The notes beneath the pieces were generated by a model. It was not told the origin of the DNA, ran no database searches, and saw nothing but the letters and a program-made list of their open reading frames with translations. Below are positions 21,516 through 28,504 of a stretch of DNA of 64,000 nt, in pieces; within the stretch, counting starts at the first letter, position 1, and each line of letters starts with the position of its first letter. The position numbers and the translations under genes are program-made. Origin of the DNA: Clostridiales bacterium UBA6386. GTDB taxonomy: Bacteria > Bacillota > Clostridia > Oscillospirales > Oscillospiraceae. The DNA lies in contig DJQM01000019.1 in assembly GCA_002437585.1 (NCBI GenBank), positions 1 to 64,000 of the forward strand. The letters run 5' to 3'.

Positions 21516-22100
21516 ATGCTGTTCAGCGGGGATACCTACAGTGTGCTGGTGGTTTCCGGACAGCAGAAGCTGAACGAGGCTCTGCGACCCATGCTGCCTT
21601 CCTCGGAATTTTATCCCGTGTCCTTCTGTACCAACGCGGCGGCAGCCCGCCGGGAGCTGGTTGGGCGCAATTATGACCTGGTCATCATCAACGCCCCTCT
21701 GTCCGACGAAAGCGGCACCCGCCTTGCCATCGACACCGGCAATCGGGCGAATACGGTGGTGCTGCTTCTGCTCCGGGCGGAAAGCTACGAGGAGGTGGAT
21801 GCCCAGGTGACACCTTATGGGGTGTTTACCCTGCAGGTTCCTTTTCCCGCAAGTGCCCTTCGTCAGGGGCTTAAGTGGATGATGGCCGCACGGGAGCGTC
21901 TGCGGAAAATGGAGACGAAAAATCTGTCCATTGAGGACAAAATGGAGGAAATCCGCCTGGTCAACCGGGCAAAATGGATTCTCATCGAGCAGCTGAAAAT
22001 GACCGAGGCGGAGGCTCACCGACACATCGAAAAGCAGGCTATGGATCGGTGCTCCTCCAAAAAGGACATCGCCTTGGCGATCATTCATACATATACCTGA
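21516..22100 (+). CDS. ANTAR-domain RNA-binding antiterminator with degenerate receiver
   Basis: 194-aa regulator of the NasT/AmiR type. Residues 8-120 fold like a response-regulator receiver but lack every phosphorylation residue: Ser14-Gly15 replace the acidic pair, Asn59 replaces the phospho-Asp and Val108 replaces the Lys. A helical linker leads to the ANTAR domain (about 137-192, with the Ala-Lys, Glu-Ala and AM-x-R positions). ANTAR domains bind paired hexaloop hairpins in leader RNA and prevent termination. AAGGGGGAGGA precedes the ATG. Being next to glnA implies nitrogen control; the RNA target is not evident to me. Confidence 0.88.
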   Translation: MLFSGDTYSVLVVSGQQKLNEALRPMLPSSEFYPVSFCTNAAAARRELVGRNYDLVIINAPLSDESGTRLAIDTGNRANTVVLLLLRAESYEEVDAQVTPYGVFTLQVPFPASALRQGLKWMMAARERLRKMETKNLSIEDKMEEIRLVNRAKWILIEQLKMTEAEAHRHIEKQAMDRCSSKKDIALAIIHTYT

Positions 22101-22129
22101 TCCAAAGCCCTTCGGGACGCAAAAAACAG

Positions 22130-22157
22130 TTGTATTATTCTGGATTTGTGGTACAAT
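22130..22157 (+). promoter_or_regulatory. Promoter of the Asp23-nusB-xse operon
   Basis: TTGTAT (22130-22135), 16-nt spacer, TACAAT (22152-22157). AGGAGG then precedes the Asp23-family ATG. Confidence 0.6.
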
Positions 22158-22210
22158 AAACAAAAGTATGTCGTGCCGGCGGCACGGCGAGCATATAGGA
22201 GGTAAATCCA

Positions 22211-22558
22211 ATGGCAGACGTAAAGCAGTACATTACTCACGCCCAGGAGGGCGGGAGTGTTATGATTTCCGAGGACGTGGTGTCCACCATCGTTGAAAAC
22301 ACCCTGACGGAGATTGACGGCGTGGTCAGGGGCGGTGCCGAGGTCATCGGGAAGAAGAGCTGGGGCAAGGGCGTCCGGATCCGCATTGAGGATGATGACA
22401 CTCTGACCATCGGCTGCAATATTATCGTTCGCTATGGCGAGTCCGTTATCAGGATAGCCCAGACCGTTCAGGAGGCCATCACCGCTGCGGTAGAGTCCGT
22501 CACCGGTGTGAAGGTCAAGGACGTGGACGTGAATGTCTGCGGCATTGCCCGCAAATAA
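22211..22558 (+). CDS. Asp23/Gls24 family protein
   Basis: 115-aa cytosolic protein of the Asp23/Gls24 family (DUF322), associated with the cell envelope and alkaline stress in Gram-positives; the biochemical role is unsettled. The hallmarks are VISEDVVSTIVENTLTEIDGV near 18-38 and the repeated VRYGESVIRIAQTVQ region. A good AGGAGG lies 6-7 nt before the ATG. It starts an operon with nusB, a tsaD-like gene, xseA, xseB and ispA; Asp23-nusB-xse is a common clostridial order. The amaP membrane partner is absent here. Confidence 0.9.
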   Translation: MADVKQYITHAQEGGSVMISEDVVSTIVENTLTEIDGVVRGGAEVIGKKSWGKGVRIRIEDDDTLTIGCNIIVRYGESVIRIAQTVQEAITAAVESVTGVKVKDVDVNVCGIARK

Positions 22559-22568
22559 GGGCTTTGAT

Positions 22569-23036
22569 ATGACGAGAGGAAATGCCAGAGAACTGGCACT
22601 GCATCTGATCTACGGACGTGTCTTCACCGGCGAGGAGCCGGAAAACGTCATCGCCACCCGGCTGGATAAGGAATACTACCCGAAACTTGCCCAGGAAACC
22701 GATGTCTACGCCGAGCGGCCCAGCCGGGCTCAGCTGCGCTACATCGACACGGTGGTCACCGGCGTTGCCAACCGGGAGGAGGAGCTGGACGAGCAGATCC
22801 GCAGGTTCTCCATCGGCTGGGACATCAGCCGGATTTCCAGGTTGGCCCGGTGCATTCTCCGGCTGGCCATCTTCGAGATTCTCTATGTGGACGACGTGCC
22901 TGCAGGTGTTGCCGTGTCCGAGGCGGTGCGCATTGCCAAGAAATATCACGACGACGATACCGGTGCCTTCATCAACGGAATCTTAGGCAGCTTTGTCCGG
23001 AGTCTGCCCGCCGCCGAAGCCGAGGAAGCGAAATAA
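22569..23036 (+). CDS. nusB: Transcription antitermination factor NusB
   Basis: 155-aa all-helical RNA-binding protein that, with NusE/S10, binds boxA of rRNA operons to prevent early termination. The N-terminal TRGNARELALHLIYG and C-terminal GAFINGILGSFVR are the conserved ends. ATG 22569 is the only start that fits homologues; a weak AAGGG lies upstream, so coupling to the Asp23 gene (10-nt gap) is likely. The stop overlaps the next start by 1 nt (TAATG). Confidence 0.93.
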   Translation: MTRGNARELALHLIYGRVFTGEEPENVIATRLDKEYYPKLAQETDVYAERPSRAQLRYIDTVVTGVANREEELDEQIRRFSIGWDISRISRLARCILRLAIFEILYVDDVPAGVAVSEAVRIAKKYHDDDTGAFINGILGSFVRSLPAAEAEEAK

Positions 23037-23959
23037 TGGGTGTCGTCGGGATCGATACCAGCAACTACACCACCTCCATTGCCTTCTTTGACGGCGTGGG
23101 TGGGGAGAACTGCTCCAGGCTGCTGCCCGTGAAGTCCGGGGAGCTGGGTCTGCGGCAGTCCGATGCGGTATTTGCTCACATCAAAAGCCTGCCGGAGCTT
23201 TCCGGCAGGCTGTTTTCCCATATTGGGAAGACTCCGGTCACGGCGGTGGGGGTCAGCACCCGCCCACGGGCGGTGGAGGGCAGCTATATGCCCTGCTTCC
23301 TGGTGGGTCTTTCCCACGCAAGGCTTCTGGCCGAGGCACTGCGTGTGCCCCTTGTGGAGGTTTCCCACCAGCAGGGTCATGTGGCGGCCTCCCTGTGGAG
23401 CGCGGGGCATCTGGAGCTGATGGATAAGCCTCACCTTGCCTGGCACCTGTCCGGCGGTACCACGGAGCTGCTTCTCGTGGAGCCGGAGGGAAAGCTGGTA
23501 AACTGCATGAAGATCGGCGGCACGTCTGATATTTCCGCCGGTCAGCTCATTGACCGCACCGGCCAGCTTTTAAGGCTGCCTTTCCCATCGGGAAAACACC
23601 TGGATGCCCTGAGCCGGGAAGCGGCGGGAAAGGACTTCTTCCGGGTCAGGTGTAAGGACATGACCTTCTCCTTCTCCGGAGTGCAGAACAAGGTGCAGCA
23701 GTATTTTGAAGCAGGCGGTGATCCGGCGGAAACCGCGGCCTTCGCTCTGCGCTGCGTTGCTTACGGGGTTTTCCAGGCCACAGAGCAGGCACGCAAGGCC
23801 TATCCGGGCTTGCCGGTGGTGTTTTCCGGCGGCGTAGCCTCCAATTCGCTGCTTCGGCAGGTTTTGGAGCCACTGAACCCGATTTTTGCCCAGCCCCAGT
23901 TTTCCACGGACAACGCCATGGGCGTAGCCGTGCTGGCAAGCCGCTGTACGGAGGTGTAA
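23036..23959 (+). CDS. TsaD/Kae1-like (peptidase M22 family) protein
   Basis: 307-aa ASKHA-fold protein related to TsaD, the tRNA threonylcarbamoyl transferase. It has the GIDTSNYTTS nucleotide loop, SHQQGHVAAS in the place of the metal-binding HxxxH block, WHLSGGTTEL and, near the C-terminus, FSGGVASNS. It is shorter than true TsaD (about 335-345 aa) and sits in a nusB-xseA operon rather than with tsaB/tsaE, so it is more likely a paralogue of unknown role common in Clostridia than the essential enzyme. The start overlaps the nusB stop. Confidence 0.8.
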   Translation: MGVVGIDTSNYTTSIAFFDGVGGENCSRLLPVKSGELGLRQSDAVFAHIKSLPELSGRLFSHIGKTPVTAVGVSTRPRAVEGSYMPCFLVGLSHARLLAEALRVPLVEVSHQQGHVAASLWSAGHLELMDKPHLAWHLSGGTTELLLVEPEGKLVNCMKIGGTSDISAGQLIDRTGQLLRLPFPSGKHLDALSREAAGKDFFRVRCKDMTFSFSGVQNKVQQYFEAGGDPAETAAFALRCVAYGVFQATEQARKAYPGLPVVFSGGVASNSLLRQVLEPLNPIFAQPQFSTDNAMGVAVLASRCTEV

Positions 23960-23961
23960 CC

Positions 23962-25170
23962 ATGGAGCAGCAGGTGCTTTCCATTACCCAGCTCAACGAA
24001 TACATCCGGGGTCGGATGGACGCCGACCCTTTACTCAATACCGTAGCTGTCCGGGGGGAAATCAGCAACTATAAGCAGTACCCTTCCGGCCACCACTATT
24101 TTACCCTGAAGGACGAGGCCAGTGCTCTGCGCTGCGTCATGTTCAAGGGCAACGCCCTGCGGCTCCGGTTCCGGCCGGAAAACGGCATGAAGGTCATCGC
24201 CGTCGGCAAGGTCTCCGTGTACCCCAGGGACGGAGCCTATCAGCTTTACTGCGTGTCATTGACCGTGGACGGCGTGGGCGACCTGTACGTTGCTTTTGAG
24301 CAGCTGAAAAAGAAGCTGGCGGCTCAGGGTCTCTTTGATCCGGCGCACAAGAAGCCTCTGCCCAGATATCCCGGCAGAATCGGCATTATCACCAGCTCCG
24401 CCGGGGCGGCGGTGCATGACATGCTGCGGATTCTGAACAAGCGTTACCCCTTGAGCCGGGTATACCTGCTTCCCGTCCGGGTGCAGGGCGCCCAGGCTCC
24501 CGGAGAGATTGCCTCCGCAATCCGCTATGCCAATTACTACCAGTTGGCAGACCTTCTGATCGTAGGCCGGGGCGGCGGCTCCATGGAAGATCTGTGGGCC
24601 TTTAACGATGAGCAGGTGGCCTTGGCCATTTACCAATCCCAGATTCCGGTGATTTCCGCGGTAGGCCATGAGCCGGATGTGACCATTTCCGACTATGTGG
24701 CCGACCTTCGGGCGGCAACGCCCTCCAACGCGGCGGAGCTGGCAGTACCCGACCGGGACGCTTTGCGCCAAAGCCTGGACGCTCAGGTGAGCACCATGGC
24801 CGCTGCCCTGACCCGGCAGCTCAAGGCCTCCCGGCAGCATCTGAGCGCTCTGGCCGCCTCGCCCGCTCTGCAAAGTCCCACGGGCTATTTAGAGCAGCGG
24901 GCGCAGCAGGTTTTGCTTCTGAAAAACCGACTGATCTCCGCCCAGAATCAGAGCATTGCCGTGAGAAAGCAGAAGTATATTGCCGCCGCCGCCAAGCTGG
25001 ACGCCATGAGTCCGCTGAAGGTGCTCATCCGGGGCTATTCCATGACCCAGCGGGAGGACGGCACCGTGGTTCGCTCCGTTTCCCAGGTGGAGCCGGGGGA
25101 GCGGGTGCGGATTTCTTTGGAGGACGGCACGCTGCGAGCTACCGTCATGAATAAGGAGGCAAGAAAATGA
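23962..25170 (+). CDS. xseA: Exodeoxyribonuclease VII, large subunit
   Basis: 402-aa catalytic subunit of ExoVII, which degrades single-stranded DNA to short acid-soluble oligonucleotides. An N-terminal OB-fold (about 1-100, SITQLNEYIRG..., VRGEISNYK) precedes the catalytic domain with RIGIITSSAGAAVHDM, the GRGGGSMEDLWAFNDE block and ISAVGHEPDVTISDYVADLRAATPSNAAEL, then a helical region. The start is 2 nt after the upstream stop; the end overlaps xseB by 4 nt. Confidence 0.96.
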   Translation: MEQQVLSITQLNEYIRGRMDADPLLNTVAVRGEISNYKQYPSGHHYFTLKDEASALRCVMFKGNALRLRFRPENGMKVIAVGKVSVYPRDGAYQLYCVSLTVDGVGDLYVAFEQLKKKLAAQGLFDPAHKKPLPRYPGRIGIITSSAGAAVHDMLRILNKRYPLSRVYLLPVRVQGAQAPGEIASAIRYANYYQLADLLIVGRGGGSMEDLWAFNDEQVALAIYQSQIPVISAVGHEPDVTISDYVADLRAATPSNAAELAVPDRDALRQSLDAQVSTMAAALTRQLKASRQHLSALAASPALQSPTGYLEQRAQQVLLLKNRLISAQNQSIAVRKQKYIAAAAKLDAMSPLKVLIRGYSMTQREDGTVVRSVSQVEPGERVRISLEDGTLRATVMNKEARK

Positions 25171-25400
25171 ATTCCGAAAATCAGACCTTTGAAGCATCCA
25201 TGGCTCGCTTAGAGCAGATCGTCCGGGCAATGGAGCGGGGAGACGTGGCTCTGGAAGAGTCCCTGAAGCTGTTTCAGGAGGGCACGGAGCTGGTGCGAAA
25301 TTGCCAGAAGCTTCTGGACGATGCTCAGCTGCAGGTGAAGAAAATCATGGCAGGGCCTGACGGAAGCCCCCAGGAGGAGGCCTTCGGCGATGAAATTTGA
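25167..25400 (+). CDS. xseB: Exodeoxyribonuclease VII, small subunit
   Basis: 77-aa helical hairpin protein that binds the XseA coiled coil in the ExoVII complex. FEASMARLEQIVRAMERGDVALEESLKLFQEG is the family signature (only its ends are needed to recognise it). AAGGAGG precedes the ATG, which overlaps the xseA stop by 4 nt. The last 11 nt overlap ispA. Confidence 0.95.
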   Translation: MNSENQTFEASMARLEQIVRAMERGDVALEESLKLFQEGTELVRNCQKLLDDAQLQVKKIMAGPDGSPQEEAFGDEI

Positions 25401-26265
25401 GGAGAAAACTCAGGCTTACCGGGAAATGATCGAAAGCTATCTTGCCTCCATCTACGCCCCCTTTACGGCGGAACCTCAGAAGCCCATTTTCGAGGCGGCC
25501 AACTACAGCTTGCTGGCCGGAGGTAAGCGGCTGCGACCCATTCTGGCTCTGGAATTCTGCCGGATGTGCGGCGGGGAGCCGGAAAGAGCCCTGCCCTTCG
25601 GGGCGGCGGTGGAGATGATCCATACCTACAGCCTGATTCACGATGATCTGCCCTGCATGGACAACGACGATTACCGCCGGGGTCGCCTGACCAATCACAA
25701 GGTTTACGGCGAGGGCATGGCCGTGCTGGCAGGGGACGCTTTGCTCACCGACGCTTTTGCCGTGGCTACCAGAGCGGAGCTTCCGGAACCCGGAAAAATC
25801 GGGGAAGCCATTGCGGCCTTAAGCGAGTGCGCCGGGTCTCTGGGCATGATCGGCGGTCAGGTGCTGGATATCATGAGCGAGCAGCGGCAGTGTACGAAGC
25901 AGGAGGTTCTGGACATCCAGAGCCGGAAAACCGGAAAGCTGATCACCGCTCCCTGCGTCCTGGGTGTCATCGCCGGCGGGGGAACGGAAGCCCAGAAGGA
26001 AGCCGCCGCCCGGTTCGCGGCACTGCTGGGTCTGGCCTTCCAGATTCGGGACGACATGCTGGATGTGATCGGCTCCCAGGCGGAGCTGGGTAAGGCCACG
26101 GGCATGGACGCGGAGAAAAACACCTTCGTCCGGCTCTACGGTCTGGACAAGTGCGCGGAGCTGGTGGAGCGGTACACCCAGGAGGCCGTTGCCGCCCTGG
26201 ATGCCTTCCAGGACAAGGACTACCTGGCGGCTCTGGCGAAGAGCCTGACTGACCGGAGAACCTGA
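25390..26265 (+). CDS. ispA: Polyprenyl synthetase (farnesyl diphosphate synthase type)
   Basis: Condenses isopentenyl diphosphate with allylic diphosphates to make farnesyl diphosphate for undecaprenyl and quinone lipids. 291 aa. GGKRLRP at 44-50 binds isopentenyl diphosphate, the first Asp-rich motif is DDLPCMD at 85-91, and the second is in FQIRDDMLD. The ribosome-binding site AGGAGG lies inside xseB, and the genes overlap by 11 nt. The xseA-xseB-ispA order is standard, but dxs, which often follows, is absent here. Confidence 0.95.
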   Translation: MKFEEKTQAYREMIESYLASIYAPFTAEPQKPIFEAANYSLLAGGKRLRPILALEFCRMCGGEPERALPFGAAVEMIHTYSLIHDDLPCMDNDDYRRGRLTNHKVYGEGMAVLAGDALLTDAFAVATRAELPEPGKIGEAIAALSECAGSLGMIGGQVLDIMSEQRQCTKQEVLDIQSRKTGKLITAPCVLGVIAGGGTEAQKEAAARFAALLGLAFQIRDDMLDVIGSQAELGKATGMDAEKNTFVRLYGLDKCAELVERYTQEAVAALDAFQDKDYLAALAKSLTDRRT

Positions 26266-26943
26266 ATGGTTTCCGAAGCGTTATACGGCGTGCTTTTAAG
26301 CCATCAGGATATTGCCTATCGGGATATGCAGCGCAGGCTCATACCTACCGTTGACCCGGAGACGATTCTTGGCGTGCGTACCCCGGTTCTGCGGCAGCTG
26401 GCACGGGAGCTGGAGGATGCGGATGCCTTCCGGGAGAAACTGCCTCACCGATATTTTGAGGAAAATCAGATCCATGCGTTCCTTCTGGGGCAGGAAAAGC
26501 ATTTTGACGGTGCCATCCGGGCGGTGGAAGCCTTCCTCCCGTTTGTAGACAATTGGGCTACCTGTGACCAGCTGCGCCCCAAGGCCTTCCGGGATCACGA
26601 AAAGCTGCTGCCGCGGATTTCCGAGTGGCTGGAATCCCCAGGGTCATACACCGTCCGCTTCGGTCTGGGGATGCTCATGTGTCATTTCCTGGACGGAGAC
26701 TTCCGTCCGGAGCTTCTGGAGCTGGCCGCCTCCGTGCGCCGGGAGGAATACTATGTGAAAATGATGGTGGCCTGGTACTTTGCCACGGCTCTTGCCAAGC
26801 AGTACGCGGCGACGCTGCCTTACATCACCCACCGCCGCCTGGAGCCGTGGACACACAATAAGACCATCCAGAAGGCCATGGAGAGCTTCCGGGTACCCCA
26901 GGCGCATAAGGAATTTCTGAAGGCCTGTCGAATGAAATTGTAA
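26266..26943 (+). CDS. AlkD-like DNA alkylation repair (HEAT-like repeat) protein
   Basis: 225-aa protein of the DNA alkylation repair family, all-helical HEAT-like repeats that in AlkD excise positively charged alkylpurines. Seen here: GVRTPVLRQLARELE near the N-terminus, a FVDNWATCDQLRPKAF block matching the family catalytic Asp/Trp region, and FATALAKQ..., all typical. The ATG follows the ispA stop directly (TGAATG), so it is the last gene of the operon. A strong terminator follows 8 nt after the stop. Catalytic activity is inferred only. Confidence 0.85.
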   Translation: MVSEALYGVLLSHQDIAYRDMQRRLIPTVDPETILGVRTPVLRQLARELEDADAFREKLPHRYFEENQIHAFLLGQEKHFDGAIRAVEAFLPFVDNWATCDQLRPKAFRDHEKLLPRISEWLESPGSYTVRFGLGMLMCHFLDGDFRPELLELAASVRREEYYVKMMVAWYFATALAKQYAATLPYITHRRLEPWTHNKTIQKAMESFRVPQAHKEFLKACRMKL

Positions 26944-26950
26944 ATCTGTT

Positions 26951-26987
26951 AAAACTGCCGGAAGAATCTTCGCTTTCCGGCAGTTTT
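26951..26987 (+). terminator. Terminator after the nusB-xse-ispA operon
   Basis: Perfect 13-bp inverted repeat AAAACTGCCGGAA / TTCCGGCAGTTTT with an 11-nt loop; the stem ends in the T-run and CTCTT follows. Confidence 0.85.
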
Positions 26988-26990
26988 CTC

Positions 26991-27019
26991 TTGACTTTTT
27001 CCGTATATTCGCATATAGT
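26991..27019 (+). promoter_or_regulatory. Promoter of the riboswitch-oadB transcript
   Basis: TTGACT (26991-26996), 17-nt spacer, TATAGT (27014-27019). The predicted start near 27026 places the aptamer at the very 5' end of the RNA. Confidence 0.8.
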
Positions 27020-27028
27020 AACCCCAGG

Positions 27029-27118
27029 ATAAAAGGGAGTAGGGGGCGGTGCTGCCGCCGCATGGTCTCGTCATCACGGCGAACGCCCGGGGTCATGCTT
27101 GACGCTTGAGACTTTTAT
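27029..27118 (+). promoter_or_regulatory. yybP-ykoY-type (Mn2+-family) riboswitch aptamer
   Basis: Compared with the known class, the parts appear in order: P1 ATAAAAG paired to CTTTTAT (27112-27118); the invariant-like loop GGGAGTAG; P2 GGCGG/CCGCC; a P3 arm GCATGGTC paired to GGGGTCATGC; and the second docking loop CTCGTCATCACG followed by a small hairpin and CCGG. The 3' strand of P1 is also the 5' strand of the terminator, giving ligand-on control of oadB. Known members sense Mn2+; the ligand here is inferred from class membership. Confidence 0.78.
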
Positions 27119-27152
27119 CACAGTTCTGTGCTGTGATAGGGGTCTCTTTTTT
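27108..27152 (+). terminator. Riboswitch expression-platform terminator
   Basis: A 16-bp stem (GAGACTTTTATCACAG with CTGTGATAGGGGTCTC, three G-T wobbles, loop TTCTGTG) is followed by TTTTTT. Its left arm overlaps 27108-27118, the 3' strand of aptamer P1, so the two structures exclude each other. Confidence 0.88.
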
Positions 27153-27185
27153 GATCCTCTTTCACGGCAAAGAAGGAGGAAATGT

Positions 27186-28307
27186 ATGGAAATTCTGTCT
27201 TTATTCGCAAACTTTGCCAACGTGACACCTCAGATGGTGCTCATGTGGGTCATCGGCGGACTGCTTATTTACCTGGCCATTGCCCGGAAAATGGAGCCGA
27301 GTCTGCTGCTTCCCATGGGCTTCGGAGCCATCCTCGTGAACCTGCCTCTGTCCGGTGCCATCACCCAGGGGGAGGTGGAGGGAGTCTTAAGCGTCCTGTT
27401 CCAGGCGGGCATGGCAAACGAACTGTTCCCGCTGCTGCTGTTCATCGGCATTGGTGCCATGATCGACTTTGGCCCTCTGCTGGAAAAGCCCTGGCTGCTG
27501 CTGTTTGGCGCCGCTGCGCAGTTCGGCATTTTCCTGACCCTGGTGCTGGCCGGGTTCTTCTTTGATCTGCGTGACGCGGCCTCCATAGCAATCATCGGTG
27601 CCGCCGACGGACCTACCGCCATTTTTGTGGCCAACGTCCTGGGCTCCAAATACTTGGGAGCCATCATGGTGGCCGCTTACAGCTACATGGCACTGGTGCC
27701 CATTGTCCAGCCGCCGGTAATCCGTCTTGTGACCACAAAAAAGGAGCGGCTCATCCGGATGCCCTATCAGAAGGGAAAGGTCAGCCGCCTGACCCGAATT
27801 CTGTTTCCCATCCTCGTGACTATGATCGCCGGGATCGCCGCCCCGGCCAGTGCCAGCCTGGTTGGTTTTCTGATGTTCGGCAATCTTCTGCGGGAGTGCG
27901 GGGTGCTGAACGCCCTGTCTGAAACCGCCCAAAGCACCCTGGCAAACCTCATTACCATCCTGCTGGGTCTGACCGTAGCCAGCCAGATGACGGCAGAGCA
28001 GTTCGTCCGGCCGGACACCCTGCTGATTCTGGGGCTGGGGCTGGTGGCCTTCGTTGGAGATACCATCGGCGGCGTGCTTTTCGCCAAGCTCATCAACCTG
28101 TTCCTGCCGGAGGGCAAGAAGATCAACCCCATGATCGGCGCGGCGGGCATCTCCGCCTTCCCCATGAGCGGCCGGGTGGTGAACCAGATGGGGCTTCAGG
28201 AGGACAATCAGAACTTTTTGCTCATGTATTCCGTCAGCGTCAACGTTTCCGGCCAGATCGCCTCGGTGGTGGCCGGCGGCCTGATTCTTACGTTGATGGG
28301 TTATTAA
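27186..28307 (+). CDS. oadB: Na+-transporting decarboxylase beta subunit (OadB/GcdB/MmdB family)
   Basis: Membrane subunit that couples decarboxylation of a biotin-bound carboxyl group to Na+ export. 373 aa, 9 or more hydrophobic helices. GAADGPT at 138-144 carries the Na+-site Asp (Asp141, equivalent of the essential Asp of OadB), and GRVVNQMG near the C-terminus is the second ion-site block. ATG 27186 has AAGGAGG 6 nt upstream; an out-of-frame ATG at 27182 is ignored. The substrate cannot be told (oxaloacetate, glutaconyl-CoA or methylmalonyl-CoA) because no alpha or biotin subunit is encoded here. Controlled by the upstream riboswitch. Confidence 0.93.
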   Translation: MEILSLFANFANVTPQMVLMWVIGGLLIYLAIARKMEPSLLLPMGFGAILVNLPLSGAITQGEVEGVLSVLFQAGMANELFPLLLFIGIGAMIDFGPLLEKPWLLLFGAAAQFGIFLTLVLAGFFFDLRDAASIAIIGAADGPTAIFVANVLGSKYLGAIMVAAYSYMALVPIVQPPVIRLVTTKKERLIRMPYQKGKVSRLTRILFPILVTMIAGIAAPASASLVGFLMFGNLLRECGVLNALSETAQSTLANLITILLGLTVASQMTAEQFVRPDTLLILGLGLVAFVGDTIGGVLFAKLINLFLPEGKKINPMIGAAGISAFPMSGRVVNQMGLQEDNQNFLLMYSVSVNVSGQIASVVAGGLILTLMGY

Positions 28308-28320
28308 GGAGGTTGATTTT

Positions 28321-28446
28321 ATGCTGTATCCCGACGCTTTGACCCAGACCCTTCCCATGCTGGGAAAGGGCATGGCAGGCATTTTCCTGGTCATCGGTGC
28401 CATCGCCGGTGCCACCTGGCTGCTGAATAAGCTGACATCGAAATAA
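28321..28446 (+). CDS. Very short OadG-like gamma subunit
   Basis: 41-aa protein 13 nt after oadB, with AGGAGG before its ATG. It has a short N-terminus and one membrane helix (about 18-36: GMAGIFLVIGAIAGATWLL) ending in NKLTSK. OadG/GcdC gamma subunits have one N-terminal helix that anchors the decarboxylase complex to OadB, so position and topology fit, but it lacks the usual cytosolic tail (full OadG is about 80-100 aa). A bidirectional terminator follows. Confidence 0.65.
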   Translation: MLYPDALTQTLPMLGKGMAGIFLVIGAIAGATWLLNKLTSK

Positions 28447-28462
28447 AGGCACTCAGACGCAA

Positions 28463-28497
28463 ACGAACCAGGCGGTTCAACAGGCCGCCTGGTTCGT
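28463..28497. terminator. Bidirectional terminator between oadG-like gene and aroF
   Basis: Perfect 13-bp stem ACGAACCAGGCGG / CCGCCTGGTTCGT, 9-nt loop, between convergent genes. T-runs are weak on both sides. Confidence 0.7.
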
Positions 28498-28504
28498 ATC
28501 CTAT

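Noticed and set aside
27099..27565. Upstream starts and an alternative frame at 27099/27182 for oadB
   Set aside because: 27099 lies inside the riboswitch; the 27182 frame has no membrane-protein character and ends early.
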